Source of the DNA: Apostichopus japonicus | Lineage: Eukaryota > Echinodermata > Holothuroidea > Aspidochirotida > Stichopodidae | Assembly (NCBI RefSeq): GCF_037975245.1 | Contig: NC_092577.1 | Span: 24,859,398 to 24,923,397, forward strand | Length of the DNA stretch: 64,000 bases | Direction: 5' to 3' | Shown here: in pieces, positions 35,986-48,136 of the stretch | How positions within the stretch are numbered: the stretch's first letter is position 1 | How the letters are laid out: each line of letters opens with the position of its first letter | Made by a program: the position numbers and the translations under genes | Notes under the pieces: generated by a model | What the model was told of the DNA's origin: nothing | Database searches by the model: none | The model's input: the letters and a program-made list of their open reading frames with translations, nothing else

Positions 35986-37565
35986 GCACTGAACAGTCCG
36001 TCCCCAGAAGCAGTAGAAAAGGCAACACTAAAAATGCTGTCTTACCAGTGATAAGCCATCTGTGTAAAGTGGGAACAAGAGTGAAATACAGTCAATGACT
36101 TTTCCACTTTACAAACAATTGATGACACCCTCTATACAGAACATAGATGATTTCCTTCTTCAATTTTCTCTTTTCTTTTGAGACACTGATGAGGGAGGAG
36201 TAACACTGTGAGCATGATTTGGCTCTCCATTTTCAGATGTAACAGCGTAGACTGACCTGAAGCACAAATCAGGCTTTATTTTAACCACATCACAATGCAT
36301 ACAGTGTGACAATGTTTATAAGATTGATCCGTAATATGTGCCACGCTTTGTTGTTGTTTTAAACACAGAAGGAAAAAGCACCCATTACTGTACGTCTAGC
36401 ATTGTGGGCTAATAATTGACGCACTTAAGAATTTGATTAGTGATGTCTATCATTGAAAAATCAAACTCACTTAACTGTATGCATTTTTCATAATATAATG
36501 AACTCCAAATATTTTTTATTTGTGCCTATGCAATGTACACTTGAGCAGAATTTGACCACAAAATGTCTGTCCAGTCGAGATCTTACATGTCATACAGTAC
36601 CCTAAATTGACACATTTGTAGTAAAGCGAACTTTGTGTAGACCTAAGTACACATTCGTTGACTTTGGATGCTGTTTGCTATGCTCTGAACATCCTAGCTA
36701 TGACTGGTCAGGTCCCAGAGAGTAATGGTATATTACTGTCGTCATTTTGGTTATTTGAAAATTAGGGAGTAAGATATCCAAATGCAATAAACCGTGCAAA
36801 ACTGGTGGGGAGGGTGATAAAAGCTTTACAAAAAAAAAAACAAATTGATGAGCACCTATCTCAAATGGATTAAAATTCATCAAATATGTAACTCTGCTTC
36901 ACTGTAAAATAGTTAAGGTTCCCTGCTGTACCCTTGCTAGTAATATCTGAAGGAGTGGGTGCGTCAATTATGAAGCCTTGGCTTTACTATACACTATGAT
37001 ACATGAAGGAAAACATATGAAAGTATAATTCTCAATCATGCTGAACTGTATGAAGGCCTATACTAATTCTTAGTCTAGTGTAAGTAGATTTTTTGAATGG
37101 TAGAAAATGTAAGTTTAAATAGTAGGTAGGCTAGGGCCTATGTTGTTTAGCCTTTTTTTTTTTTTTGGGAGTAGCCTGACGTTAATATAATGCTAGCAAC
37201 TGACGTAGGTAATGCAAGCCTAGCCTAATTTCGGTCACATTGTTAACAATGCATTGTAGAAAATCTGCAGTGGCTAGTCATATGCAACGAATCTTGTGAT
37301 AATTGTATCATACTCACGGGCCCGATCTGGACGCCATGGCTATATTGCTGCTGTTACTGTTAAGCCGGCTAGTTACGGTACAGAAGGCTTCGTTGTCGAT
37401 CGTATCGTCGTACAATCAGGGAGTTGTTATGGAATAATCCCTGGTACTATCATGTGCAATGTGATGTCGCAAACCCACTCACTGTGAACATTAAGATTCT
37501 GAGCAGAAATGTGCGTTTTATGAATGGCCAGTGTAATGAAGAAGCTGGTCACTGCTGAAGTTACT
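35986..37565. other. Transposase upstream region inside the right TIR
   Basis: About 1.6 kb between the transposase start and the right inverted repeat. Likely to hold its promoter or an upstream exon, but I see no clear exon. An A-run near 36831 and a T-run near 37150 are the only notable features. Confidence 0.35.
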
Positions 37566-38053
37566 GAACAACTTTAACAAACATCTTAGTCAGCACTTAC
37601 AGAGCTCCGTACTTTGTACAGCATATATATCTTTTCGCACAGAATATGTTTTTCGTACAGAATATATATTTTTCGCACAGAATAGAATTTTGTTGTTGGA
37701 GAATATACATATTTTCCATACACACAATAAAAATATATTTTTGCACAGAATACAATTTTTCCTGCAGAATAAATATGTCTGTCTCAGAATTTATATATTT
37801 TGTTAAAGACAAATATTTTTCTGTCAGAGAATATATATGTTTTTTAACAACATATATATATATATATATTTGAAAGAAAATATATTTTCTCGTAGAGAAT
37901 ATATTTATATAAATGTATTTGTGTTAGAGAATAGTTTTTTTCAGAATATATATAAATATTTCTAAATGTATTTTGGACGTAAACCATGTATGTATTTCGC
38001 AAGTGCAGCATATATATATTTGTACGTAATATATTCCGCTTTCTCGCGCCATA
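37566..38053 (-). repeat. Right terminal inverted repeat
   Basis: Reverse complement of the left repeat: outer ~65 bp nearly identical, the inner AGCACTTACAGAGCTCCGTACT edge at ~37599-37620, and the same AT-rich array of TTTTCGCACAGAATATATA boxes between. It is about 90 bp shorter than the left copy through loss of some array units. Confidence 0.9.
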
Positions 38054-38059
38054 GGCAAG
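38054..38059. repeat. 6-bp target site duplication, right
   Basis: GGCAAG directly follows the right inverted repeat (CTCGCGCCATA) and equals 14899-14904. Confidence 0.85.
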
Positions 38060-38239
38060 AGGCCCAAAATTTGTTATTTATTCTGCATAATGGATCTTTG
38101 GAGTCAGGAATTAGACCATGAAGGAAATTGATGAGCTATTGTGAGATAGCCAGATATAGTATCAACTGACAGTGGTTGTCACCTTCTGGGATAATATCAC
38201 CCAATATTATCAATAAAGCTCTCATGAAACAAGACATCT

Positions 38240-38990
38240 GTTTAATTACTATTATGCCAGTATTCCATGTTACTGGTACAGGTTTCACAACCAGAGAGAT
38301 TCAACCTCTGATTAAATTCTCTGGGAGTCACACCAGAAGTTACAAAGTAGGTCATTGCTTTGCTGCAGACAACTCGACAGTTTTTGCTTTTTCCTAAAAG
38401 TTCCAATTGGGTTAGATACTTCAAATTCATCATTATAAAGATAGATATGTAATGTCCGGTCTACAGAACTGAATGAACTGTTGGCCTGAAAATAGCTTCC
38501 ATCACAAATGACCTAGCACTCTTGAGTTGCATTGTTCCTGTGAACTCATTACCTCTGAGAAAACATCATGTTGCAATAAAGACATTCAATATATTCCTGT
38601 CAATGAGGTATTAAAGATTTCAACCTTTCCACTTTCATTATATCCAAGAAATTTCTCAACTGGCTCTATGAAGTTAAAGTTGTTTTTGAAATGCTGTGAA
38701 CACTATCAATGCTGACACCACTCAATTCCAAGCACGGGATTTTGGCATCTGATACATTTCGCGCCATTGTATGTAATATCATCATTTCTAGACTGTGCTG
38801 GCTGCAAATTTGCCTTTTATGTCGTGTTTCATTTTGTGGGGTTCAATCATCACAACTGTGTTTCTTCCTCCACATCAGGCAGTGTCTTGTTCATCAAGCT
38901 GTGCTGATACATTTTTATGCACTTCATCCAGGATTTGTTGATTGCTTTCCATTTTTGTCCGCTGTTTCAAAAGTTCGGCCACTCCATGGT
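38240..38990 (-). pseudogene. Decayed coding remnant of an unclassified repeat-family protein
   Basis: Minus-strand fragments read VAELLKQRTKMESNQQIL (~38975), FNFIEPVEKFLGYNESGKV (~38660) and LHIYLYNDEFEVSNPIG (~38435), with many intervening stops and shifts. The last resembles a segment (LY.DDFEVCNPLG) that I recall from unclassified repeat-derived proteins of fish and invertebrates. No catalytic core can be named. It lies just outside the large transposon and predates it or is independent. Confidence 0.35.
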
Positions 38991-39165
38991 TAAAATCACA
39001 AGGAAAACTGTTCGCGTCCCAACTGATCTTGATGTGTTATGGCCATTGCAGGGTCCTCCTCCAAGAATAACTGCGAATTTTATTTCCAGCTGCAGTTGGA
39101 AAATCCTGGTCGGGGAAGTTCGGGCTACAGTCCACTGAAAAAAACATATAATTTCGGTGATAACC

Positions 39166-39870
39166 CAGCTAACACACAACGTAATAATAACGTTATTTTT
39201 TGGTTGTATTTACGTTGGTGTCCGCCCAACGTAACGAAAACGTAAATAAAACGTAGCAAACATACATAATATCACAACGTTTTTAAACGTTTCCAAAAAA
39301 CGTTTTAATGACGTTAAATAAAGGTTACGTTTTTAAAAACGTTGTATTAACAGTTTCACGATTCGTTATATTTACGTTTAAATATTACGTCCCCACAACG
39401 TAAAATGTTACGTTGACATAACGTTGCAGTTTCGTTACCCCCTGACGTAACATACCTTACGTTGTATAAACGTTAGCATCTTCCGTTATATTTACGTTTA
39501 AATATTACGTCCACACAACGTAAAGTTTAACGTTGATATAACGTTGTAGTTTCGTTACATTATAACGTAACAGACTTTACGTTGTTAAAACGTTAGCATG
39601 TCACGTTTTATTAACGTTTGAATATTACGTCCACACAACGTAAAGTTTTACGTTGATATAACGTTGTAGTTTCGTTACATCACAACGTAACAGACTTTAC
39701 GTTGTAAAAACGCTAGCATGTTACGTTTTATTTACGTTTATATTATTCCTTGATACAACGTCATACTTTACGTTGTAAAAACGTTAGCAAGTTTCGTTGT
39801 AATTACGTATAAATTATACGTAAATACGACGTTGGTGTAATACTATATATTACGTTCTAACTTCGTGAAG
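39166..39870. repeat. ACGTT-rich minisatellite, 120-bp period
   Basis: Units starting with a GTTATATTTACGTTTAAATA-type phrase followed by TTACGTCC recur at about 39366, 39486, 39606 and 39726, giving a 120-bp period and about four diverged copies. Each unit contains many AACGT/ACGTT words. The 200 bp before the array is also ACGTT-rich and begins CCAGCTAACACACAACGT. It is probably the core of a non-autonomous element; no outer ends were fixed. Confidence 0.8.
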
Positions 39871-39984
39871 AAAATAACAAAACAAGATCATTAATTTTCA
39901 ATGTTACCTATTTATAGAGGCCAAATTCATATGTTTCTGTGGTTGTATAGTAAACGCAGTATTATTATACAACCAGTATTAGTA

Positions 39985-40500
39985 GGTATTAATGTTCAAG
40001 GGCGGCGGAAGCACTTTTTATCGGGGGGGGGGGCACCGACATCAAAGGGCACTTTGCAGAAATTCGATTGGACTGATGCAGCCTTATATTTAGTACCCTT
40101 TATAACTCTTACTGTATTATCTTATTTGCGTATACACATCACTCCGTCGACGCCCCCCCCCTCAAGGAAAATATGCATACTAGCACTGCAATATCCAATG
40201 TGCAAATTGGGAAACAAGGAACAAGTTTTCTTTTGAGACAAAATGAGGTGATCATGCTAGTTGCTAATGTAGGAATCTTCCGAATTAGAGTTTATTTCTT
40301 GTTAATATCTTAACAATTTTTTCCATTCGAAATAGCTTTGAGTTTGACCCACACAAATTCATTCAAAGTCAGGGGCGTAGCCAGGATTTGCAGAGTTGTA
40401 TGCAAGACTATCTGAGCGGAGCGCCACCATAGGTTGGCGCGGAGCGTACAAGAAAATTTTTGGTTTTACAAACCCCTCAGATGGCCGGAAACGGCCCTTC
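39985..40500. repeat. Dispersed-repeat fragments
   Basis: GGCGGCGGAAGCA followed by a G-run (39999-40033), and AGGGGCGTAGCCAGGA (~40371) followed by a GAGCGGAGCGCC...GGCGCGGAGCG stretch, look like ends of repeats found scattered in invertebrate genomes. They immediately precede the LTR element. No coding capacity. Confidence 0.4.
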
Positions 40501-40537
40501 CCGATTGTTCATTCTGGTTCCCTTGCCTCTTGCTAAC

Positions 40538-40541
40538 TTGA
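40538..40541. repeat. 4-bp LTR-element target duplication, left
   Basis: TTGA precedes the left LTR and recurs at 49052-49055 after the right LTR. Confidence 0.7.
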
Positions 40542-41535
40542 TGTTACCGTCCCCTGGAGGGGAGAGAGTAGACAGACAAATATTTCATATACTTTGAGAA
40601 ATGGCGTTGCTGTATTCTCCGTACACATAACAATTTAATATTAACCCTGAAACAACTTTAAGATGTAGCACTTCACCTACAGTAGAGTCTCTTGTATAAT
40701 TAATGTAGGTATTGACATGTCTGTTACTGAACAGTTGGACAAATAAGTGAATGAGTGTCCTTACTTCTTTACATAACAATATTTATACTCAATCAACAGC
40801 ACAATGATCAACTATATGATCACTATATGATAGTGATCTATCATAGAAACTATATGATCTATAGAAACTATAGTTCTATAGAAACTATATATAGTTCTAT
40901 AGAAACTATATGATCATGAGGTGAGGCTCCTTATACAATTTGTATGATTCAACCCTACTCATTTGCTTACCACGCTTCCCTATGCACTACGTACTGTTAC
41001 ACAAATGCATAAAACCCACAGCAACTGCTACCTAACACACATTATAATACAGACCATGCCTACGGCTGTCAAACCCACGCTAATAGACTCTATATTAACA
41101 GTACAGCCTTGCCAACATAATATACTATCACATGGACGTATGGTCAACGTAAGCCGACGGCCTGGCCGTAACTATGAAGAAAACTAACTCTATAATCATT
41201 GTAAATATGGCAACAAGCTTGCTTTAAGTAATCAAAGAATGACCGCTGAAGAGTCATTTATCGTTTTAATCATTTAAGGTAAAATTAATACATTATGTAC
41301 ATACCTGGAGGGGAGAGAGTAGACAGACAAATATTTCATATACTTTGAGAAATGGCGTTGCTGTATTCTCATCCAGCAGCGTGCCCAGACCCCGCAGTAA
41401 ACAAACTGACAGATTGGAATCTGCTAACTTCTGACAACCTGAATCGATGCGAACGCAGTCGTATAAATGACGGTAATACTGCCACTTGGAAAATGACAAG
41501 TTTTTTTGTAGGGGGCATAATTCATACCTGTCACA
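40542..41535 (-). repeat. 3' LTR (994 bp)
   Basis: Matches 48137-49051 almost throughout. It differs by an extra ~95-bp run of short CTATATGATC and ATAGAAACTATA repeats at ~40823-40915, and lacks a ~10-bp segment near 40685 (a GACTTGATGC stretch present in the other LTR). The extra repeats look like local slippage after insertion. Confidence 0.93.
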
Positions 41536-41550
41536 CTCTCCCCTCCTTAA
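41536..41550 (-). other. Polypurine tract
   Basis: On the minus strand the bases just before the 3' LTR read TTAAGGAGGGGAGAG, the expected plus-strand primer position of an LTR retrotransposon. Confidence 0.75.
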
Positions 41551-42169
41551 AAGAAGTCGTCCTCGACCTCGTAGAACTTTTGGGTACTGAACAGAAAAGA
41601 AAGTGATCAACAGAAAATGAAATACGAAATACGTTCAACAAAGTTGTATCTCCTCTTTTTTGTTTTTGAATACGTTCCTCTCTCACTTGACTACTGATTT
41701 ACCTTTTTTTTTTCTCTTTCTGCTTGCCTACAAATTCCACAATTCTGGACTATTAACACAGTGCCACCAACAGATTCTAGAAGGGAGATTCCCTATGTCT
41801 CACTACAAAACAGTGGCCACCTATTTTGCTGCGGTTAAAAGATTGTCCTTTAGCAACTGAACTCTGCTTGGATTAATTAAATTTCCATTATAAGATAGGC
41901 ACTTAGTTTGCACACCCCATTAAACTAGCTTGGGCATTGGTACTATCTCCTTTGTCTCTACTCACTCTTTTTACCAATCTAGTATAATCCAGTTAGAGTT
42001 TTGAACCCATCTTTCCTGTAGAGTCATTTGTAGTAAAATATTTTTATGCCGATAACAATCAATATCCCTCTGAATTCTCAGGTTTACTAAAATTTAAACA
42101 GAATGTCCTGTTTTAACCAAATTATAGGCAGTCTACTTGCAGTTTCAACCAGTTCCCCTCAACAGTCGA

Positions 42170-45100
42170 CTACCACACTGGTTGATATGTCTGTGGGTGG
42201 TACATCTCGTGCATCTGCGGTTGGCACAGCTGGGTAAAAATCGGACCACCTGATGCATTATATGGCGGGACGGGGGGCGGATACCACCCTGGTCCTTGAT
42301 ATATGGGTGGAGCGGGTTGCCACAGAATCCTGTCCTCTGGTTTGATATAATGCTCTATCTGTCCATTATATTCTGTTCGTGGTTCAACATCAGGTAATGT
42401 AGACATGTCCCCATTGTGGGCAATCCTTGTCTGCACGTGATTCACCTCTGGTTGATACTGACGTGGTACTCCGAGTTGGTCATAAGTGAACATCTGTTTC
42501 GGTCGTCTTTGTCTAGTTGGGTATCTCTCAGCTACCTGTTCCTGTTGAGCTGAGCCCTCTGGCATTAGGTCATCCTGTTGAGCTGAGCCCACTGGCATTA
42601 GGTCATCCTGATTAACCTCGCCATTAGGTCCCCCTGATTGGTTCATAGTATTTAGCGGTTCCCTAACCAGGTAAAAGTCATCATCCTCAGAGTCAGACCC
42701 TGAGTCTTTGCAATCCTCCACAAACCGTGCCCTTTGTCTTGGCTTTGGCCTGTGAGTTTGGGACCTCCTATCCTTCGCCGGTCTCTCGGGTGTAAACAGT
42801 TCACACGACAGGAGCATATTACGATGCACTGTTTTCTGTCTTCCAATGCCATCTTCTGGAGCAACATCATATACTGGTAGGTCTGGTGAGTGTCTTTTTA
42901 CCACACGATATACTTTGTCTTCCCAGAACGAGCCAAGTTTGTTGGGACCTTCAGACCTGCCAACATTCCGGACAAGAACTCTGTTGCCTGGTTCAAGAGG
43001 TGCGGGCAGCTTGCCTTTGTCATAGTACCTCTTACCTTTCTGTGAGTTCTTCACGGCAGCTCTTTTAGCCAGTTCATAAGCTTCCTTCATAGCGGTTTTC
43101 CAGTGTTGTGCAAACTTCACTGGGTCACCCTGAGAATCCTGTTGATTTCCCAGACCAAAGGCAAGGTCAATTGGAAGACGAGGATGTCGACCAAACATGA
43201 GGTACATCGGTGAAAACCCTGTTGCTTCACTTCTTGTGGCATTATAGGCATGTACCACCTTTTGCAAATTATCACTCCATCTACTCTTTTTGCTCTCTGC
43301 CAATGTCCTCAACATGCCCAACAGTGTCCTGTTAAACCTCTCAGCTTTCCCATTACATTCTGGGTGATATGGTGTTGTTTTCGAATCTTTCACCCCTGAA
43401 AGTTCCTGCAGACGATGGAAAAGTTTGTTTTGGAATTCTCCCCCCTGATCATGGAGAATTCGTTTAGGAAATCCAAACCTCATCACAAAGTTGTTGAAAA
43501 CACAATCTGCAACGGTCTTTGCCATCTTATTCCTAGTGGGGTAGGCCTGTGCAAACCTTGTAAAGTGGTCTACAATGACCAAAATGTATTCATAGCCTCC
43601 AGCACTCCTCTCAAGATGCAGAAAATCAATGGAGACTAATTCCAAGGGCTCTGATGTTACAATAGGCACTAATGGTGCTTTAAGGGGACGGGCTGGCTTT
43701 TTCTGACACAGACATCTGCACTTCTTCTTTATGAAGGTTTCCACGTCCCGTTCCATGTTTGGCCAATAGAACCGTTGTCTAGCAAGATCCATTACTCTGT
43801 CCATGCCTAAATGCCCCATTTCTATGTGAAGGTCATTGTACACTCTGTCTCTGAAAGTAGCAGGTAACACCAGTTGATGGCGAGTTGGTGTGTCTCGGTA
43901 CAACAAGCCATTGTCCCCTATACTGAGTCTGTTCCATTCTCTCAGCATTGCACGGGTGGAAACTGACTCCTTCTTCCAATCCACCGTATTTGGTCGTTGA
44001 CCCTTTCCTTTCAATTTTATGACCCTTCCAATGGCTTCATCAGCAAGTTGTGCCTCCAGTATTTCCTCTTTACTGATTTGGTACATTGTGCTCGGTGGTT
44101 GCTCAATATCTCCTGCTCCGTCTGGATCTCCTGTGACAGCCATCACCCAGGGACACTGTTCACCCTGAGCTTGAGCCTGCACAGCGGCTCCTATTGCCTG
44201 GACTGCACACAAGTTGACTTCTTCTGAGCACTCATCGATGAAATTCTCTATCTGTAGTGGCATTCTCGATAGTGTGTCTGCATCAGAATTATTTCGCCCA
44301 GGACGATATTTGATAGAGAAATGAAAATCTGCCAGCTCTGCAACCCATCTCTGGCCAGTAGCATTTAGTTTTGCTGATGACAGCACATAGGTCAGAGGAT
44401 TGTTGTCGGTGTAAACTTGGAATGATGGGGCATAGAACAGGTAGTCCCTGAACTTCTCAGTAATTGACCATTTCAATGCCAAGAATTCCAATTTTCCCGA
44501 ATGGAGGTGGTAGTTCTGCTCTGCTGGTGATAAGCACCTGGATGCATATGAGATAACCCTTAGTTTACCACTTTGTCTTTGGTAGAGAACTGCCCCGAGG
44601 CCTTCCTGGGAGGCGTCAGTGTGTACAACAAACGGTTGGTCATATTCAGGAAATGCCATGACTGGAGGTTGGGCTAGTTTATTTACCAACATCTCAATGA
44701 TCTCTTGATGTCTGGCTGTCCATTCTACTTGAGTCTTTGAAGGAAGTTGTCCCATTCCTCTTTTACCCTTGCCTTTCTTTCCTGGGGGAGATAAGAGATC
44801 ATATAAAGGTTTAGCCAGTCGTGAAAAATCCTGGATGTAGCGTCGGTAATATCCAATAAAGCCCATTAGTTTTCTCACATTACCAACAGTCCTTGGTGAA
44901 GTTTCCTTCAGAGCCTGTAGTGCTGCAGTGTCACTTGGATCAGCCATGTGCCCTTCTGAGGTAATTACACGCCCTAAGTAACGGACTTGCTGCTTGAACA
45001 GTTTGCATTTGGCAGCCTTTAATTTGATTCCATGTTCCTGCACTCTCTGAAGGACTTGTCTCAACCTTAATAGATGTTGAGTGAAGGTCTCCCCATAGAC

Positions 45101-46690
45101 CAAGATGTCATCTAAATAGGTAACGCATATCTCGTTGTTAAGATCTCCAAGGCATGCCTCCATACATCTCTGGAACGCTGCTGGTGCGTTCTTCAATCCA
45201 AATGGAATTCTAACCCATTCGTACAAACCCCAAGGGGTGATGAAGGCAGTAAGATGTTGGCTTGGTTCATCCACGAACCCTTGGTGGTATGCCTTACCCT
45301 GGTCCAGTGTAGAAAACCATCGGTTGCCACCCAAGGAATCTAATATATCCTGCACCCTTGGTATAGGTTGTCTGTCTGCAATCGTTTTCAAATTAAGTTG
45401 CCTAAAATCAATGCACAATCTAAGAGTTCCATCTTTCTTTCGAACACACACCATGGGGGAAGAATACGATGACTGTGATTTCTTCACCCATCCCCTACTG
45501 ATGAGGTCCTTCACATACTCCTTTACCTCTTTATAGAGTGGTGGAGGGACTGAAATGTATGATTTCTGGACTGGTACATCATCATCTAACTGTATTTTCA
45601 TCTTCAAAGTAGGTATGGTGCCAAGGTCATCATCATTTCTGGCAAAAGCATGGCATTCCTCAGTTAGCATTTGCTTGGCCAACCGCCTCTGTTCACTCGT
45701 CAGGTCGGACAGATCTACACTTGGTAGCCAATCTCCCCTTTCCCTAGTTGCCCCATTTTCTAAGATGACAGCTTTTACTCCTCTTACACCAGTTCTTGTG
45801 TTGACCCCTGATGACAGACCTTGTAGGAATTCTCCTGGGAGAACAGTTCTGATGCTGCATATGTATCCCACACAGAGTCGACCTGGCAAGACCACATCTC
45901 TTGAACTGTTGTTGGTAACTGGTATCTCTAAACGGCAACAGTTCCCACGATTCACAGTCACCAGCGTTGGGTGGCAAACAATGCCCTCTGGAAGATAGTG
46001 GTCTCCATCTGGTTCAAACAAGGCTGCAGATTCCTCCTTGGCATGAGCATGGGTCACGCACTGCATAAGAATTGTCTCTCCTGCCCTTATCTTGGTCACA
46101 CTTGTAATCGTTTTGACCACACTGACTTCCTCAGGGTCTGGACTCTGCAGAACTCCAATCAATTTGTTAAGCTGTACCTCATTCATTTGTGGCAACAAGG
46201 TGGAAAAATATTTCTGAGCAGTTCTTTCAGGCCTATCCTGTGCTATCTCCTCTATGACATTGTAACCGATGATTGGGTTGTCTAGGGATTCTCCCGTCAC
46301 CAACATTGATACGCTAATCCCATTGTCTCCCTCTACAGCTTCATGGGGGATACAGAAAGCTACCTCGATCCATCCCTGGTACCCGATTGGAGTGCCCGTG
46401 GCGGTGTTCAGGCATAGCCCCTCACTATCCAGCAGCTCCTCAGTTGGTCTCAATGGGACAGTGGGCATACACTGCTTTAGCCATTCCTCGGAGATCAAAG
46501 AAACCTGGGCTCCTGTGTCCCATAAGGCTGTAGTCGGCATACCATTCAGTGTACAATGAACTAAACATTTTTTTCCTACCAGTTGTGCCATTGTCTTTCT
46601 TTTCTTGGTACTCTCTAACCTCCAAGTGGCACTAACTGGCATGTTAGATCTCTTATCTGATGGCTGGGACTCTGATCTGGTACTGGTCAC
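42170..46690 (-). CDS. pol: Gypsy-type Pol polyprotein (protease, RT, RNase H, integrase)
   Basis: A single open frame of about 1500 codons. In order: an aspartic protease with [13 protein letters not shown] (about residue 55); RT with [43 protein letters not shown] and catalytic YLDDILVYG (about residue 530); RNase H with [13 protein letters not shown] and [10 protein letters not shown]; an HHCC-type integrase zinc region (GHLGMDRVM.. then CRCLCQ); and an integrase core with Asp in SIDFLHL, Asp in HDQGGEF and Glu in [12 protein letters not shown] proline- and glutamine-rich tail follows, with one repeated segment ([22 protein letters not shown]). All catalytic residues seen are present. The frame lies -1 relative to gag and meets the gag stop (GAGTGACC), suggesting frameshift expression. 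There is no env-like gene before the 3' LTR. Confidence 0.95.
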   Translation of the reverse strand: MTSTRSESQPSDKRSNMPVSATWRLESTKKRKTMAQLVGKKCLVHCTLNGMPTTALWDTGAQVSLISEEWLKQCMPTVPLRPTEELLDSEGLCLNTATGTPIGYQGWIEVAFCIPHEAVEGDNGISVSMLVTGESLDNPIIGYNVIEEIAQDRPERTAQKYFSTLLPQMNEVQLNKLIGVLQSPDPEEVSVVKTITSVTKIRAGETILMQCVTHAHAKEESAALFEPDGDHYLPEGIVCHPTLVTVNRGNCCRLEIPVTNNSSRDVVLPGRLCVGYICSIRTVLPGEFLQGLSSGVNTRTGVRGVKAVILENGATRERGDWLPSVDLSDLTSEQRRLAKQMLTEECHAFARNDDDLGTIPTLKMKIQLDDDVPVQKSYISVPPPLYKEVKEYVKDLISRGWVKKSQSSYSSPMVCVRKKDGTLRLCIDFRQLNLKTIADRQPIPRVQDILDSLGGNRWFSTLDQGKAYHQGFVDEPSQHLTAFITPWGLYEWVRIPFGLKNAPAAFQRCMEACLGDLNNEICVTYLDDILVYGETFTQHLLRLRQVLQRVQEHGIKLKAAKCKLFKQQVRYLGRVITSEGHMADPSDTAALQALKETSPRTVGNVRKLMGFIGYYRRYIQDFSRLAKPLYDLLSPPGKKGKGKRGMGQLPSKTQVEWTARHQEIIEMLVNKLAQPPVMAFPEYDQPFVVHTDASQEGLGAVLYQRQSGKLRVISYASRCLSPAEQNYHLHSGKLEFLALKWSITEKFRDYLFYAPSFQVYTDNNPLTYVLSSAKLNATGQRWVAELADFHFSIKYRPGRNNSDADTLSRMPLQIENFIDECSEEVNLCAVQAIGAAVQAQAQGEQCPWVMAVTGDPDGAGDIEQPPSTMYQISKEEILEAQLADEAIGRVIKLKGKGQRPNTVDWKKESVSTRAMLREWNRLSIGDNGLLYRDTPTRHQLVLPATFRDRVYNDLHIEMGHLGMDRVMDLARQRFYWPNMERDVETFIKKKCRCLCQKKPARPLKAPLVPIVTSEPLELVSIDFLHLERSAGGYEYILVIVDHFTRFAQAYPTRNKMAKTVADCVFNNFVMRFGFPKRILHDQGGEFQNKLFHRLQELSGVKDSKTTPYHPECNGKAERFNRTLLGMLRTLAESKKSRWSDNLQKVVHAYNATRSEATGFSPMYLMFGRHPRLPIDLAFGLGNQQDSQGDPVKFAQHWKTAMKEAYELAKRAAVKNSQKGKRYYDKGKLPAPLEPGNRVLVRNVGRSEGPNKLGSFWEDKVYRVVKRHSPDLPVYDVAPEDGIGRQKTVHRNMLLSCELFTPERPAKDRRSQTHRPKPRQRARFVEDCKDSGSDSEDDDFYLVREPLNTMNQSGGPNGEVNQDDLMPVGSAQQDDLMPEGSAQQEQVAERYPTRQRRPKQMFTYDQLGVPRQYQPEVNHVQTRIAHNGDMSTLPDVEPRTEYNGQIEHYIKPEDRILWQPAPPIYQGPGWYPPPVPPYNASGGPIFTQLCQPQMHEMYHPQTYQPVW

Positions 46691-48015
46691 TCGATGTCCC
46701 GCTCGGGTGGCCTTCGCCCGTTTCCCAGATTTATGCCTTGTTTGCAGCCTCTCTGGAAGTGGTCATCACTACCACACTTAAAACAATGAGTGCACTCCCT
46801 TCCTTTACCACGATCAACACACCTTTTAGAACCCCATTCTCTGGTTGGCCTTTGTGACTTCTCACGAGGTGGAACCTGCTGAAGGGCACTGATTTCTGCC
46901 CTTATTATTTCCCTTACCCCTGCTTGAATATCCTCCAATGAGACTGGGTTTGTGTCCCTCTCAGTGGGTTTGTTCTTGTCAGTCCCTCTAGGTGGGGTGG
47001 CCTCTTCCTCAGTAGGTAAAGTCACTTGATTGATTTTCAGCTTCCGCATCTTATGATATCGTTCAGCCTCCTGGCCCACACATAGGGACAGACTCTCTAA
47101 CAGCTCTTCATCAGTGGTAGTTGGGTTTCTTAGGAGGGGTTGCATCTGTTGCCGAACATACTCGCTCTGGAGGCCTGTGAAAAGTGTGTGGAGGAACATT
47201 TGTTGAACCTGCTTGGGACCGTACACCACGCCTGTCCCTGCCTCCTGGGATGCGAACACTACCTTTTGCCTCAAATCCATGGCTCGAAGAACAAATGAGT
47301 GGGCTGTTTCTTTTGGTCCTTGAACTGCAGTTCATAGTTCATGGAACACAGTAGTTGCTTCCTTCTCCTGGAAGTGGGCCCGAAGGATTCTTCGTAGTTC
47401 AGGGAGGGTGATGTCTGCTCTACCTTCAAGGTAGTTACGAAGACGGGAACCTGGGACAACCGCCCTTAAAACTCCATCAATGATTTCGTCTGTGCTAAAA
47501 CCCTTCCTGGATCCACTCTCTATCTGCCGGGCCAAGCTGGCAAAGTTGAGCCTGTCTTTCTGCCCTGGCTCTCCTATCTGGCCAGATATCTTAAACTCCC
47601 TTTTCCAAGGTATGTTTCCTACTGTGCTCGGTATACGGTGGTTTGTACCTTCAACAGGAGGTAGGTGGCTAACCTCTGTAGAACTTGCAGGGCTCCCTTC
47701 CACGGGCACTTCTGTCTGCAACCTGAAGCTATCTAATTTGACCCTCAAGGTATTTAGCAGAAGCCTGTTATCCTCTGTTTGCTCATCAAAGGCCTCACTA
47801 TATAGGTAACGGTTGACTAATCTTAATAAGGATGGAAGGCCTTTACCGTCAAGCTTGGCTTTTCTGACTTCAGGAAGGTTAAGCAGTTCACCCACAATTA
47901 AGACTTGCTCCTCAGTGCACTGCTGTATGGCCAACTGGACTTCTTGGACCACTTCCTCAATCTCTGGAGTAGCCATTACTTGACTGGGTAACCTCTTCAC
48001 CAGCTGCCTTAACAC
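46687..48015 (-). pseudogene. gag: Gypsy-type Gag with one in-frame stop
   Basis: Two open stretches, 48015-47332 and 47280-46687, lie in the same frame and are separated only by a TGA codon at 47334-47332 (after VFHEL). The first part is helical and charged. The centre (FASLARQIESGSRKGF, VVPGSRLRNYL) resembles the capsid of Gypsy-type and PNMA-like Gag proteins. The end carries a CCHC zinc knuckle ([14 protein letters not shown]). Gag would form the capsid and package RNA. The single nonsense change is the only lesion seen; it may be a recent mutation or a sequencing difference. Confidence 0.88.
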
Positions 48016-48117
48016 GTCGTTTCTTTGTACATCTACTTTGGGCTTAGTTGCTGCCTGTTAGTTCTTTTCGATGATGCGCCCTCTAAATGGGATTGATGAA
48101 CCCATCTAGCACACCAT

Positions 48118-48133
48118 CCGGGTGGTGCCTCCA
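48118..48133 (-). other. Primer binding site
   Basis: Starting four bases inside the 5' LTR (minus strand), TGGAGGCACCACCCGG begins with TGG, as expected for pairing with the CCA end of a tRNA. I cannot name the tRNA with confidence. Confidence 0.6.
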
Positions 48134-48136
48134 AAA

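Larger units (their letters stand above)
14905..38053. mobile_element. ~23-kb DNA transposon (IS3EU-like) carrying a HECT ligase and a DD34E transposase
   Basis: Both ends are the same sequence in opposite orientation, beginning TATGGCGCGAGAAAGCGG, and GGCAAG flanks both sides. Inside are two convergent genes: a HECT ubiquitin ligase reading rightward from the left end and an integrase-like transposase reading leftward from the right end. Two younger retroelements sit inside (Tx1-like LINE 28709-33602; L2/CR1-like fragment ~33680-34237). Without them the element is about 17.7 kb. The 6-bp duplication and TAT...ATA termini agree with what I recall for the Repbase IS3EU superfamily (6-bp duplications, TAY..RTA ends); that placement needs a database comparison. 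The transposase is dead, so this copy is non-autonomous, but its termini are well preserved. Confidence 0.88.

Noticed and set aside
14905-38053. Polinton/Maverick or a giant virus-like element, given 0.5-kb TIRs and ~20 kb size
   Set aside because: No DNA polymerase B, packaging ATPase, capsid or cysteine protease genes are present. The duplication is 6 bp, and the integrase is of the IS3-like eukaryotic type rather than the Polinton type.
45135-46559. Plus-strand open frames opposite the Gypsy pol
   Set aside because: Antisense shadows of a conserved 1500-codon polyprotein; no motif or splice support.
2377-47334. Recurrent in-frame TGA codons suggesting TGA is read as an amino acid
   Set aside because: Several interruptions are TAA, not TGA. 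At the LINE site the sister copy has TCA, and the HECT gene uses TGA as its natural stop. Ordinary nonsense decay is sufficient.
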